Shown: positions 15,139-22,448 of the stretch, piece after piece
Numbering within the stretch: position 1 is the stretch's first letter
Layout: each line of letters opens with the position of its first letter
Notes under the pieces: generated by a model
The model's input: only the letters and a program-made list of their open reading frames with translations
What the model was told of the DNA's origin: nothing
Database searches by the model: none
Made by a program: the position numbers and the translations under genes
Source of the DNA: Acholeplasmataceae bacterium
GTDB taxonomy: Bacteria > Bacillota_I > Bacilli_A > ML615J-28 > CAG-313
Length of the DNA stretch: 38,668 nucleotides
Reading direction: 5' to 3'
Assembly (NCBI GenBank): GCA_012838545.1
Contig: DUPC01000023.1
Span: 1 to 38,668, forward strand

Positions 15139-16297
15139 ATGTATTGGTTGTGGAATTAAACTTCAAACTGCGGATGAAACGGCTCCTGGTTTTGTAAGCG
15201 AATTGGTATTAATCGAAAAAGGCGAAATGGCTTATTGTAAAAGGTGTTTCTCGCTGCGCCATTATAACCAGGAATTATTTTCCGGGAGTTTGCAGAGTTT
15301 TAATGAACAATACTATCTAAAATTACAAACTGTAAAAGAAAGCGATTGTTTGGTAGTCTTAATCCTCGATGTGCTGGATTTAAACGGCGGTTTTATCCCT
15401 CGTTTAAAGGAATATGTCCAAAACAAAAAAGTTTTGATTTTAATCAACAAAATCGATCTTCTGCCATTAAGCATAAAAGTTCATCATATCGAAAGGTACA
15501 TTCGGCAAAAAGCCAATACATTAAACTTAAATCTTGCCCAAATTTTACCTATTTCCGCTTTAAAAACCAAGGATTTGATTAAAGCCCTAACAAAAATTGA
15601 ACACTATGTTAATCAAAAAAAGAACCTTAATCATGATGTGTTCGTGCTGGGTGCCACAAGCGTCGGCAAATCGACTATCATGAACGGGTTTATTAGATTA
15701 TTGCAGATGGAAAAATATCCCAGCGATTTAATTACCACCAGCAACCGTCCTCAAACCACATTGGATATAATCAAAATTCCGTTTGCCAAAGGGGTAACAA
15801 AAAAATACCGCTATCTAATCGATACGCCGGGGTATTTACATCCCAACAGTATTGCTTCATACTTAAGCTTTGATTCCATCAAAATGATAGCTCCCAAAAA
15901 TAAAATCAAAGTACGAACCTTTCAACTTAAGGGAAAGCAAACCTTGTTTTTAGGGGGATTGGCTAGAATCGATCTAGACAGCACGCAAGCAAGCGTATCA
16001 TGTTTTGTGGCCAATAGTTTGTATGTTCACCGCACCAAGACCGAAGGGGCGAATACTTTTTATCAAGAGCATTTAGGCGAACTCTTGGTTCCTCCCCTTT
16101 CCGCAGAAGAAAAGGCTTGGGCGAGCAAGGTAAAACAACATCAATTTGCCTTAGAAGAGAATCTGTTTTATGACTTAACAATCAGCGGATTAGGCTTTTT
16201 GCATATCAAAGGCCAAAACTTGAAAATAACGGTTACCGTTCCGGAAAGTACGCTCGTGGAATGTCCGGTATCGTTTATCACAGGAGAACCTGAGTGA
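15131..16297 (+). CDS. yqeH: Ribosome biogenesis GTPase YqeH
   Basis: A 388-residue circularly permuted GTPase required for 30S subunit assembly. The N-terminal zinc finger has CIGC (residues 4-7) and CKRC further on. The G motifs run in permuted order: G4 NKID (about residue 110), G5-like ISALKTKD, then G1 GATSVGKST and G3 DTPGY. The C-terminal region beyond about 260 is the RNA/ribosome-binding treble-clef-type domain of the family. The stop overlaps the yqeK start as GTGA. Length agrees with B. subtilis YqeH. Confidence 0.95.
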   Translation: MSRCIGCGIKLQTADETAPGFVSELVLIEKGEMAYCKRCFSLRHYNQELFSGSLQSFNEQYYLKLQTVKESDCLVVLILDVLDLNGGFIPRLKEYVQNKKVLILINKIDLLPLSIKVHHIERYIRQKANTLNLNLAQILPISALKTKDLIKALTKIEHYVNQKKNLNHDVFVLGATSVGKSTIMNGFIRLLQMEKYPSDLITTSNRPQTTLDIIKIPFAKGVTKKYRYLIDTPGYLHPNSIASYLSFDSIKMIAPKNKIKVRTFQLKGKQTLFLGGLARIDLDSTQASVSCFVANSLYVHRTKTEGANTFYQEHLGELLVPPLSAEEKAWASKVKQHQFALEENLFYDLTISGLGFLHIKGQNLKITVTVPESTLVECPVSFITGEPE

Positions 16298-16902
16298 CCT
16301 ATCAAGAATTATACGAAGAAGTAAAAGCCAAATTTAGTCGCAATGAATTTACTCTCAAGCGCTTTTCTCACATCGAAAGAGTAATCAGAAGAGCCGTTAA
16401 ATTAAATGATATCCATAAGCTTGGTTTGCCGGTCGAAGAAGTCAAGATTGCCTGCCTTCTACATGATTACGGAAAACTTTTTTCCAGTAATGAGATTAGC
16501 CTATTTTTGGATTCGGCCAGGGAGGAGGCCCTTCCCAGCGATTATCCGGAACTGTTTATCCATGCGAAAACGATTTGGCACAGTTTCATCGGCGCCCTGT
16601 GGGTTAAGCGGGATTATCCTTTCGTTTCTGATCACATCATTGATGCCATAAAGTACCATACTACCGGTAAACCCAATATGACAACTTTAGGGATGTTGCT
16701 TTATGTCAGCGATGCCACCGAAGAAAGCAGAACTTATGAAAATATCGATTATTATCGCATAATTACCGAGCAAGATTTTTTGCTGGGGTTCAAAGAAGTG
16801 TTGATTGACACAGTGCGCATAATTAAAGAAAGACAATATTATTTGCATCCTTTGACCAAAGATACTTATGAATTTTATATAAAGGAGAAATTGAATGACT
16901 GA
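16294..16902 (+). CDS. yqeK: HD-domain Ap4A hydrolase YqeK
   Basis: A 202-residue HD-domain phosphohydrolase of the YqeK family, which hydrolyses diadenosine tetraphosphate symmetrically to two ADP. Metal ligands are in RFSHIERV (H26), LLHDYGK (H57, D58), the HAKTIWHSF segment and YVSDATEESR, a sequence typical of YqeK. Start is GTG 16294, overlapping the yqeH stop, with CAGGAGA upstream. In Bacillus, yqeI and nadD stand between yqeH and yqeK; here yqeK follows yqeH directly. The 3' end overlaps rsfS by 8 nt. Confidence 0.93.
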   Translation: MTYQELYEEVKAKFSRNEFTLKRFSHIERVIRRAVKLNDIHKLGLPVEEVKIACLLHDYGKLFSSNEISLFLDSAREEALPSDYPELFIHAKTIWHSFIGALWVKRDYPFVSDHIIDAIKYHTTGKPNMTTLGMLLYVSDATEESRTYENIDYYRIITEQDFLLGFKEVLIDTVRIIKERQYYLHPLTKDTYEFYIKEKLND

Positions 16903-17218
16903 TAAAGTAAAAAAGGTAATTGAAATACTTGACAAGGCGGTCGTCTCGAACACGAAAGTATATGATATGACGAGTTTAACCCCTTTCTACGACTTTAGCA
17001 TCATCACCTCGGTAAACAATTCGCGCCAAGGTCATGCAGGGGTGGATTATTTACGCAAAGAGGCTCCGCTTCATGGTTTCACCATAAGAAGCATTAGCGG
17101 CCATGGCGATTCACGGTGGTTTTTAGTCGATTTAAACGAAATCGTAGTACATATTTTCGTTGGGGACGAACGCGAACGCTATAATCTAGACGGTTTATAC
17201 AGCCATAATTTTCGTTGA
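16895..17218 (+). CDS. rsfS: Ribosomal silencing factor RsfS
   Basis: A 107-residue RsfS/YqeL/Iojap protein. It binds L14 of the 50S subunit and prevents subunit joining during starvation. Signatures are VYDMTSLTPFYDFSIIT (about 22-38), a G-x-GDSRWFLVDL motif around 69-79 and IVVHIFVGDERERYNLDGLY (about 83-102). ATG 16895 has AAAGGAG upstream, within the yqeK end. It is the last gene of the yqe operon; the yqeM-type methyltransferase often following it is absent. Confidence 0.96.
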   Translation: MTDKVKKVIEILDKAVVSNTKVYDMTSLTPFYDFSIITSVNNSRQGHAGVDYLRKEAPLHGFTIRSISGHGDSRWFLVDLNEIVVHIFVGDERERYNLDGLYSHNFR

Positions 17219-17257
17219 TTATTGTCACAATTTGGGCGTTTGCACATATAATGGTAT

Positions 17258-17266
17258 TGATATAAT
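17258..17266 (+). promoter_or_regulatory. Extended -10 promoter for the ylmC-like gene
   Basis: TGATATAAT at 17258-17266. A second TATAAT at 17247-17252 with TTGTCA at 17222-17227 has a 19-bp spacer and may be an alternative. Confidence 0.5.
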
Positions 17267-17299
17267 AATTTTTTAAAAAAGAAAGAAGTGATTTGGCAA

Positions 17300-17563
17300 A
17301 TGTTACTTTCCGAGTTGGCGGATAAAGACGTTATCAACGAGAAGGACGGAAGTAAAATCGGAAAAATAACCGATGTCGAAATTGATACCAATACCGGCAA
17401 CATTACAAGCATCAAAGTGCAAGCAGGTATGAAAATCATGCAATTGGTTACCAGAAAAGACGCAACCAGAATTCCGTGGCAAAATATCATCAAAATCGGT
17501 AACGATGTTATAATCGTCGACTATTCTTATCACGGTAAAACCTTAAAACAATCCTCAAACTAA
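17300..17563 (+). CDS. ylmC: PRC-barrel protein of the YlmC/YmxH family
   Basis: An 87-residue PRC-barrel protein. The N-terminus LLSELADKDVINEKDGSKIGKITDVEID matches the YlmC/YmxH sporulation-associated family pattern, with a second half reading IPWQNIIKIGNDVIIVD. Its molecular role is not known; YlmC and YmxH genes are widespread in spore-forming Firmicutes, and YlmC is often induced during sporulation. ATG 17300 is chosen over GTG 17288 because it aligns with family N-termini and has GAAGTGAT upstream. It converges on the GerQ-carboxypeptidase gene across a shared terminator. Confidence 0.85.
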   Translation: MLLSELADKDVINEKDGSKIGKITDVEIDTNTGNITSIKVQAGMKIMQLVTRKDATRIPWQNIIKIGNDVIIVDYSYHGKTLKQSSN

Positions 17564-17586
17564 AAACCCCTTTTAGGGGTTTTTTT
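17563..17586. terminator. Bidirectional terminator between the ylmC-like and gerQ-dac genes
   Basis: AAAACCCC (17563-17570) pairs with GGGGTTTT (17576-17583) around a 5-nt loop. T and A runs on either side make it work both ways. Confidence 0.9.
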
Positions 17587-18682
17587 AGTCACTAGCTCCC
17601 GGAATCGGTTTGGCAAAATCGTTTGGCGTATCGACCGTTATTCCGTATAAATTAAAGGCATATTCCAACAAGTTGACATGGTCTTCCCAATCGTTGGGAT
17701 CGTTTAAGGTAACAACAATAAATTCTTGCCCGTCTTGTTCTGCGGCGGTTACCAAGGTTCTGCCTGCCCGACGCGTAAAACCGGTTTTTCCCCCAATTAC
17801 ATAATAAACATTATGAAGCAAGCGATGTTTATGGATAAAGTTGTATTCATTGCCTAATTGGGAAGTTGTTTGATATGATTTGGTGCCAATGATTTTTCGG
17901 AAATTTGGATTGGTTAATCCATAGCGCATCAAGCGGGCTAAGTCGTAAGAAGGGGAAAGATTGCTAGAAGGGACGTCTAATCCGGAAGGATTGGTAAAAG
18001 TTGTTTGGTTTAGGCCTAAAGCCTTGGCTTTTTGGTTCATAAGATTGACGAATGAGGGCACATTACCCGCCACGTATTCCGCAATCGCCCACGCCGCATC
18101 ATTCCCCGACCTCAACAACAAGCAATATAAAAGGTCGCGCATCGACAGCGTGTCCCCTGCAACCAGCGGACAAGAAGATGGCGTTTGGGCGGCTGCTTCC
18201 GCACTAATTGTAACCAAATCGTTCAAACTACTTGCTTCTAAGGCGACGATAGCGGTCATGAGTTTTGTAAGACTGGCAATCGGGAGTTCGGAAAAAGCGT
18301 TTTGTTCAAAAACGATTGAACCGGTATTGCCGTCTATGACAATCGCGCTTTGGGCGCTGATAGGAGGTTGCCTAAGCGCTTTTTCAAATGGATATGATTG
18401 GCTGGTTCTTTTAAATTTAGGGGCAACAGTGGGGTAATTGATTTTTTCATCAAAAACAATATATTTAAGAAAAATGGAAGGTAATATTATGGTTTTTCCG
18501 GAAACTTTTTCCTCAATGATATAATGATCGGTATTAGCTTGGGTGATAATACCTTTAAATACCTTTTCGCCCTCGTCATAATCCATATGAAAACTTGCTG
18601 CTTTACCTAAATTAAGGCGCAAAATATTCTCGATATACGATTGTTCCGTAATTTTTTCTCCTTTTTTTGAAAAGTTAGTCAT
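17585..18682 (-). CDS. GerQ-domain / D-alanyl-D-alanine carboxypeptidase fusion
   Basis: One continuous 365-residue reading frame with two modules. Residues about 10-83 match the spore-coat protein GerQ: QSYIENILRLNLGKAAS, then EKVFKGIITQANTDHYII, a TIILPSIFLKYIVFDEKINY ending, in the same order and spacing as GerQ. Residues about 108-350 are a complete S11 D,D-carboxypeptidase: S137-L-T-K140, S192-G-N194 and K299-T-G301, plus the DacF-like GKTGFTRRAGRTLV. No signal peptide or membrane anchor is visible, unlike ordinary DacF/PBP5. GerQ in B. subtilis sits in the inner coat and is needed to localise CwlJ for germination. Here a coat-type domain may place a peptidoglycan-trimming enzyme in the mother-cell compartment or coat. 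Start ATG 18682 has AAAGGAATT upstream; ATG 18712 has no ribosome site. Confidence 0.88.
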   Translation of the reverse strand: MTNFSKKGEKITEQSYIENILRLNLGKAASFHMDYDEGEKVFKGIITQANTDHYIIEEKVSGKTIILPSIFLKYIVFDEKINYPTVAPKFKRTSQSYPFEKALRQPPISAQSAIVIDGNTGSIVFEQNAFSELPIASLTKLMTAIVALEASSLNDLVTISAEAAAQTPSSCPLVAGDTLSMRDLLYCLLLRSGNDAAWAIAEYVAGNVPSFVNLMNQKAKALGLNQTTFTNPSGLDVPSSNLSPSYDLARLMRYGLTNPNFRKIIGTKSYQTTSQLGNEYNFIHKHRLLHNVYYVIGGKTGFTRRAGRTLVTAAEQDGQEFIVVTLNDPNDWEDHVNLLEYAFNLYGITVDTPNDFAKPIPGASD

Positions 18683-18714
18683 CAAATTAATTCCTTTCTT
18701 TTTTTCGTTCATTT

Positions 18715-18744
18715 TAATATATGAGAAAAATCCTTGTTTGATAA
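18715..18744 (-). promoter_or_regulatory. Candidate promoter of the gerQ-dac fusion, sigma class ambiguous
   Basis: On the minus strand CATATATTA (18723 down to 18715) fits the mother-cell -10 patterns (sigma-K CATAnnnTA; close to sigma-E). The same bases also give a sigma-A reading: TTATCA (18744-18739), 17-bp spacer, TATATT (18721-18716). No clear sigma-K or sigma-E -35 was found, so the class is open. Confidence 0.4.
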
Positions 18745-18777
18745 CTATCTTGTTATAACCTTCCTTGTTTATCCGGG

Positions 18778-20079
18778 CTAAGAAGGTTCTTTTTTATTCC
18801 AGGGAACCGTAAAGGAAAAAAGCGCCGCCAAATAACCCAAAAAGGCCGAAAAAGCCATTAAGCTTTGATAAAAGACCATAAATGAAATAAATTCGCCAAA
18901 GTTTAACTGAAAAGGTATATTCATCGGCTTTAAGACTTGGGTAGTCGCGATGCGATAGATTAAAAAATAGTTAAATAAAAACAAGGGAATGACATATAGG
19001 GAAATCGGTCCAACCAGATAAAAAAAGCCAAAAAAGGAAAGAATGATACCGGGAAGAAAAAACAACAGATAGCACAAATCGATTAAAGGAATCAACAAAT
19101 CGATGAAAGTAAAGTATAGGGGAAAAAAGTTTCTTTGTTCCCAAGGTTTAACCGCTTTCAAGCCTTCAATCATGCCTTTCGCCCAACGCATACGTTGACT
19201 TAAAAAACTTTTTATGCTTGAAGGAACAATTGTAAAACTGACTGCTCGCGGTTCAAACAAAACGGCTCTTTGGGCTTTTAAGATTTTCCAAGTCAGCACA
19301 ATGTCTTCCCCCTCAACCTCATCCCAGCCGCCCAGTTCCTTAACCAAAGCGGTAACGTAAATACTGAAAGCTCCTTGGGCAACCAGAGTGGAACGATAAT
19401 GGGATTGGAGATGCTTGATGGCATTGATGCTTAAAAAATAATCATAGTATTGCATTTTGGTCAAAAGGGTTTCTTGGTGATTAAGTACAAGGATTCCCCC
19501 CGCTACCGCTCCGGTTTTTTCATCTTGGTTTATCCTATTCGCAATCAAGGAAATCGCTTTTTCGTGCAAAACCGTATCCGCATCCAAACAAACGAAATAT
19601 TTTGTGTTTACCTCTTTTAAACCCTTATTTAAGGCATGGTGTTTGCCTTTCTGGGGCTCGGTTAGGATTTTAATTTTTAAGGCCAAATTCTTTCGCGCTT
19701 TTTCGGCTATTTTTCGGGTGCCATCGTTACTGGCGTTGTCGATTACAATAATTTCCAAAGAGCCTTGATAATCTTGCCAGGCGAGAGCTTGTAAAGTGGC
19801 ATAAAGGTGTTTTTCTTCATTGTGGGCGGGAATCAAAACCGAAAGGGGTTGTTGATAGGAACCGATTGGATAATCGTGTTTGACGAAAAGCAAAGTAATG
19901 AATAGATTAGCGGAAAGGTATCCAGGTAAATAAGCAATTCCGCTGATTATGGTAATTGCGATCGTCTTGTTAAAAAGTTTGGTCAATTCTTCAATCCAGG
20001 CAAGTGATAAATAAACGGAAAAAGATAACCAAAGAACAGAACCGCCTACCATAATTAAAAAGTGGGTTGTTTTTTTCAT
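18778..20079 (-). CDS. Processive family 2 glycosyltransferase, membrane-bound
   Basis: A 433-residue GT2 enzyme with two N-terminal membrane helices (about 6-28 and 42-66), a cytoplasmic catalytic domain and several C-terminal helices after residue 320. Catalytic signature: DNASNDG (114-120), DAD (166-168), EGED (256-259) and QRMRW (295-299), the D,D,D,QxxRW set of processive synthases such as PgaC/IcaA, NodC and cellulose synthase. The product is probably a beta-linked amino-sugar or glucan chain exported through the enzyme itself, but the sugar cannot be read from sequence. Start ATG 20079 follows GGGGGA. The gerQ-dac fusion lies 95 bp downstream on the same strand with no obvious terminator between. 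Confidence 0.88.
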   Translation of the reverse strand: MKKTTHFLIMVGGSVLWLSFSVYLSLAWIEELTKLFNKTIAITIISGIAYLPGYLSANLFITLLFVKHDYPIGSYQQPLSVLIPAHNEEKHLYATLQALAWQDYQGSLEIIVIDNASNDGTRKIAEKARKNLALKIKILTEPQKGKHHALNKGLKEVNTKYFVCLDADTVLHEKAISLIANRINQDEKTGAVAGGILVLNHQETLLTKMQYYDYFLSINAIKHLQSHYRSTLVAQGAFSIYVTALVKELGGWDEVEGEDIVLTWKILKAQRAVLFEPRAVSFTIVPSSIKSFLSQRMRWAKGMIEGLKAVKPWEQRNFFPLYFTFIDLLIPLIDLCYLLFFLPGIILSFFGFFYLVGPISLYVIPLFLFNYFLIYRIATTQVLKPMNIPFQLNFGEFISFMVFYQSLMAFSAFLGYLAALFSFTVPWNKKEPS

Positions 20080-20157
20080 TACTATCCCCCCATTTATTTC
20101 TTTATTATTATGAATCAAGAGAGGGCTTATTATTACTGCTTAAAAAGGATTGTTTAA

Positions 20158-20200
20158 GTGAAACACTTTTTCACCACTTTGACAGGTAATGTGGTATAAT
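20158..20200 (+). promoter_or_regulatory. Promoter with adjacent inverted repeat for the ROK gene
   Basis: TGGTATAAT (20192-20200) is an extended -10. Just upstream, GTGAAA (20158-20163) and TTTCAC (20169-20174) form an inverted repeat with 5-nt spacing, about where a regulator could touch the -35 region. TTGACA at 20179-20184 is only 10 bp from the -10 and cannot be its -35. Confidence 0.45.
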
Positions 20201-20230
20201 TATAGAAAAATGTCTCAAGGAGGAGAGGCT

Positions 20231-21607
20231 ATGGATAAACTAAAAATAATACCACAACTAGATCCTGGTTTTCAACCGATGAGTGTCGTTTTACGGTGGT
20301 TCCGAAAACAAGTAGCACAAGACGAAAAGAAAGAAAAAATGGCTATTTGCGTGGAAAGACAAGGTGGATACCGTTATCGTTATGATCTGGATATCCTTGG
20401 CGTCAATGACCAAACGCTTCAAACCAATGTTGCCATCATCGAACGTCTTATCAAAAGTATTTTATGGGTTGTCGGAGGATTCAAAATCTATTTAGGCGGT
20501 AACCCCTTGGTAACCGAAAAACTAAAAGCTATCTTTAACAAAGATGGCGAACGCAAATTTGACGTTGAATTCATGAGCAGAGTTTATCGTGAACCGTTCG
20601 AAGTGATCGCCACCTCGATTGACAAAGTTCCGACCGAAGTCAAAGCTTCCATTAAAATTGGGGGCAATTTAGACGGCTATCGGATTGGGTTTGATGCAGG
20701 GGGCTCGGACCGAAAGGTAAGCGCCGTTGTCAATGGCGAAGCGATTTACAGCGAAGAAGTCGTTTGGCATCCAAAACTCCAAACCGATCCGGATTACCAT
20801 TATCAAGGCATTCTCGATAGTTTTAAACGGGCTGCTTCCAAAATGCCGCGCGTGGATGCGATTGGCGTAAGTAGTGCCGGTATTTATATCGATAATGAAG
20901 TGCGTGTGGCATCGCTATTCCTTAATGTTCCGGAAGATGTCTTTAATGCCAAGGCACGTGATGTCTACATTCGCGCTGCCAAGGAAATCGGTGATGTGCC
21001 GCTGGAAGTTGCCAATGACGGAGATGTTACCGCTTTAGCCGGAGCAATGGAATTAAAAGACACCAATGTCTTGGGAATTGCCATGGGCACCAGTGAAGCC
21101 GCAGGTTATATTAACGAAGAAGGCAACCTCATGGGTTGGCTTAACGAACTTGCTTTTGTTCCGGTGGACTTTAACAAAGAAGCGATGGTTGACGAATGGA
21201 GCGGAGATTATGGTTGCGGGGTTAAGTATTTCAGTCAAGATTCCGTTATTAAGCTAGCGCCAAGAGCCGGTATTGCTTTTGACGAAACACTGTCGCCGGC
21301 CGAAAAACTAAAAGTCGTTCAAGCTTTGATGAAAAACGGCGATGAAAGAGCCAAAGCAATTTACGAAACCATCGGGATTTATTTGGGATATGCTTTAGCT
21401 TATTACAGCGAGTTTTACCAAATCAAACATCTATTGTTACTAGGAAGGGTAACAAGTGGATGGGGAGGATTAATCATCGTAGAAAAAGCCAAAGAAGTAC
21501 TTGCGAGCGAATTCCCCGAATTCCAAAACATGCAAATTCGCATGCCTGACGAAAAGAGCCGTCGGGTTGGACAAAGTATTGCAGCCGCAAGCCTTCCCAA
21601 AGCCTAG
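20231..21607 (+). CDS. ROK-family sugar kinase-like protein with N-terminal extension
   Basis: A 458-residue ROK-type protein. The first 145 or so residues are an uncharacterised extension. The sugar-kinase/actin fold starts at GYRIGFDAGGSDRKVSAV (phosphate-1-like) and continues with GVSSAGIYIDN, VANDGDVTALAGA (catalytic aspartate region) and AMGTSEAAGYI (phosphate-2-like). The classical ROK zinc motif CxCGxxGCxE is not present; YGCGVKYFS is the nearest remnant. It may be a sugar kinase with altered metal dependence or a non-catalytic sensor. Start ATG 20231 lies behind AAGGAGGAGAG. A metallo-beta-lactamase-fold gene follows 24 nt later. Its substrate is unknown. Confidence 0.78.
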   Translation: MDKLKIIPQLDPGFQPMSVVLRWFRKQVAQDEKKEKMAICVERQGGYRYRYDLDILGVNDQTLQTNVAIIERLIKSILWVVGGFKIYLGGNPLVTEKLKAIFNKDGERKFDVEFMSRVYREPFEVIATSIDKVPTEVKASIKIGGNLDGYRIGFDAGGSDRKVSAVVNGEAIYSEEVVWHPKLQTDPDYHYQGILDSFKRAASKMPRVDAIGVSSAGIYIDNEVRVASLFLNVPEDVFNAKARDVYIRAAKEIGDVPLEVANDGDVTALAGAMELKDTNVLGIAMGTSEAAGYINEEGNLMGWLNELAFVPVDFNKEAMVDEWSGDYGCGVKYFSQDSVIKLAPRAGIAFDETLSPAEKLKVVQALMKNGDERAKAIYETIGIYLGYALAYYSEFYQIKHLLLLGRVTSGWGGLIIVEKAKEVLASEFPEFQNMQIRMPDEKSRRVGQSIAAASLPKA

Positions 21608-21631
21608 AAAGGGTTATATCAGTTTATATTT

Positions 21632-22267
21632 ATGAAAAAAGCCCTTTTGTTAAATGACAATATTTTTATGGGAAATACTTATGTTGTAGGAGATGAAAAA
21701 AGCGCAATTGTAATAGATCCCGCTTGCGAGGTAAGCAAAATCGTTAAAGCCCTAAAAAAACGCCAATTAGTGGGTGTGTTTTTAACCCATGCGCATTTCG
21801 ATCATTTTCGCACTTTAAGGCAACTTTTAGAAAAGTTTCCCGAGGTAAAATGCTATTTGCATAAATTAGCTTATTATAAATTGGATGATCCGAATAAGCA
21901 TCATGGTTTATATTATGGCGGAGCGGCTAAAAACCGTTTTGACCCTGACCGCACACAGTTTATTCAGGACAAGGATTTATTGACTTTAACGGACGGTTTT
22001 GAGGTAGGGGTTTTGGAAACTCCCGGTCATACCGATTGTTCGGTATCCTTGATTATCGACGATATGCTATTCTCTGGCGATACCTTGTTTAAAAATACGG
22101 TTGGTCGCAGCGACCTTCCTACCGGCGATCAATTTCTACTAATAAAAAGCGTAAATCGGTTGCTTTCGTTAGAGGGGGACTTTTGGGTTTTCCCGGGTCA
22201 TGATGAAACGACAACAATAGAAGAAGAGCGAAACGGAAATCCGTTTGCAAAAATTTCCCAAAGATAA
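21632..22267 (+). CDS. Metallo-beta-lactamase-fold hydrolase (glyoxalase II-like)
   Basis: A 211-residue MBL-fold hydrolase of the YcbL/glyoxalase II-like group. The metal ligands are complete: THAHFDH (52-58), ETPGHTDCS (about 132-140), FSGDTLF with the bridging aspartate, and FPGHDE at the end. The short length, without the C-terminal helical domain of classical glyoxalase II, fits the YcbL type. Such enzymes cleave thioesters such as S-lactoylglutathione or related bacillithiol adducts, but the natural substrate is uncertain. The start has a poor ribosome site and probably relies on coupling to the ROK gene. A terminator follows. Confidence 0.9.
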   Translation: MKKALLLNDNIFMGNTYVVGDEKSAIVIDPACEVSKIVKALKKRQLVGVFLTHAHFDHFRTLRQLLEKFPEVKCYLHKLAYYKLDDPNKHHGLYYGGAAKNRFDPDRTQFIQDKDLLTLTDGFEVGVLETPGHTDCSVSLIIDDMLFSGDTLFKNTVGRSDLPTGDQFLLIKSVNRLLSLEGDFWVFPGHDETTTIEEERNGNPFAKISQR

Positions 22268-22283
22268 AATTATCCTTAATTTT

Positions 22284-22316
22284 CAAAGGAAAAGCAGCAA
22301 TGTTTTTCCTTTTTTT
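22284..22316 (+). terminator. Terminator before the chaperone operon
   Basis: AAAGGAAAA (22284-22292) pairs with TTTTCCTTT (22303-22311) and continues into T. Confidence 0.8.
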
Positions 22317-22363
22317 GATGCATAAGTTGGCTGTTAGTTATTATAATAATACTGTCCAAAAAT

Positions 22364-22390
22364 TTAGCACTAATCACTTGACATTGCTAA
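22364..22390 (+). promoter_or_regulatory. CIRCE operator
   Basis: TTAGCACTA-N9-CATTGCTAA compared with the consensus TTAGCACTC-N9-GAGTGCTAA: 8 of 9 match in the left arm and 7 of 9 in the right, with the exact 9-bp gap. It is the binding site of HrcA, the product of the first gene. Confidence 0.92.
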
Positions 22391-22406
22391 CACAAAAATG
22401 TATAAT
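22378..22406 (+). promoter_or_regulatory. Consensus sigma-A promoter of hrcA-grpE-dnaK-dnaJ
   Basis: TTGACA (22378-22383), 17-bp spacer, TATAAT (22401-22406): a perfect vegetative promoter whose -35 lies inside CIRCE, so HrcA binding blocks polymerase. Confidence 0.93.
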
Positions 22407-22448
22407 AAATAACGTATGAAAAAAAATGCCAGGAAGGAGCGATATGAT

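Noticed and set aside
18682-18712. ATG 18712 as the start of the GerQ fusion, adding ten lysine-rich residues
   Set aside because: No ribosome site precedes it, whereas ATG 18682 has AAAGGAATT, and the -10 would almost touch the codon.
20179-20200. TTGACA at 20179 as the -35 of the ROK promoter
   Set aside because: Spacing to the TATAAT is 10 bp, too short for any sigma-A promoter.
21608-21647. AAAGGG/CCCTTT pairing around the start codon of the MBL-fold gene as a translational control hairpin
   Set aside because: Six base pairs across a 28-nt AT-rich loop is weak and likely chance.
22416-22448. ATG 22416 as the hrcA start
   Set aside because: It lies about 10 bp after the -10 box, has no ribosome site and adds 11 residues not seen in known HrcA.
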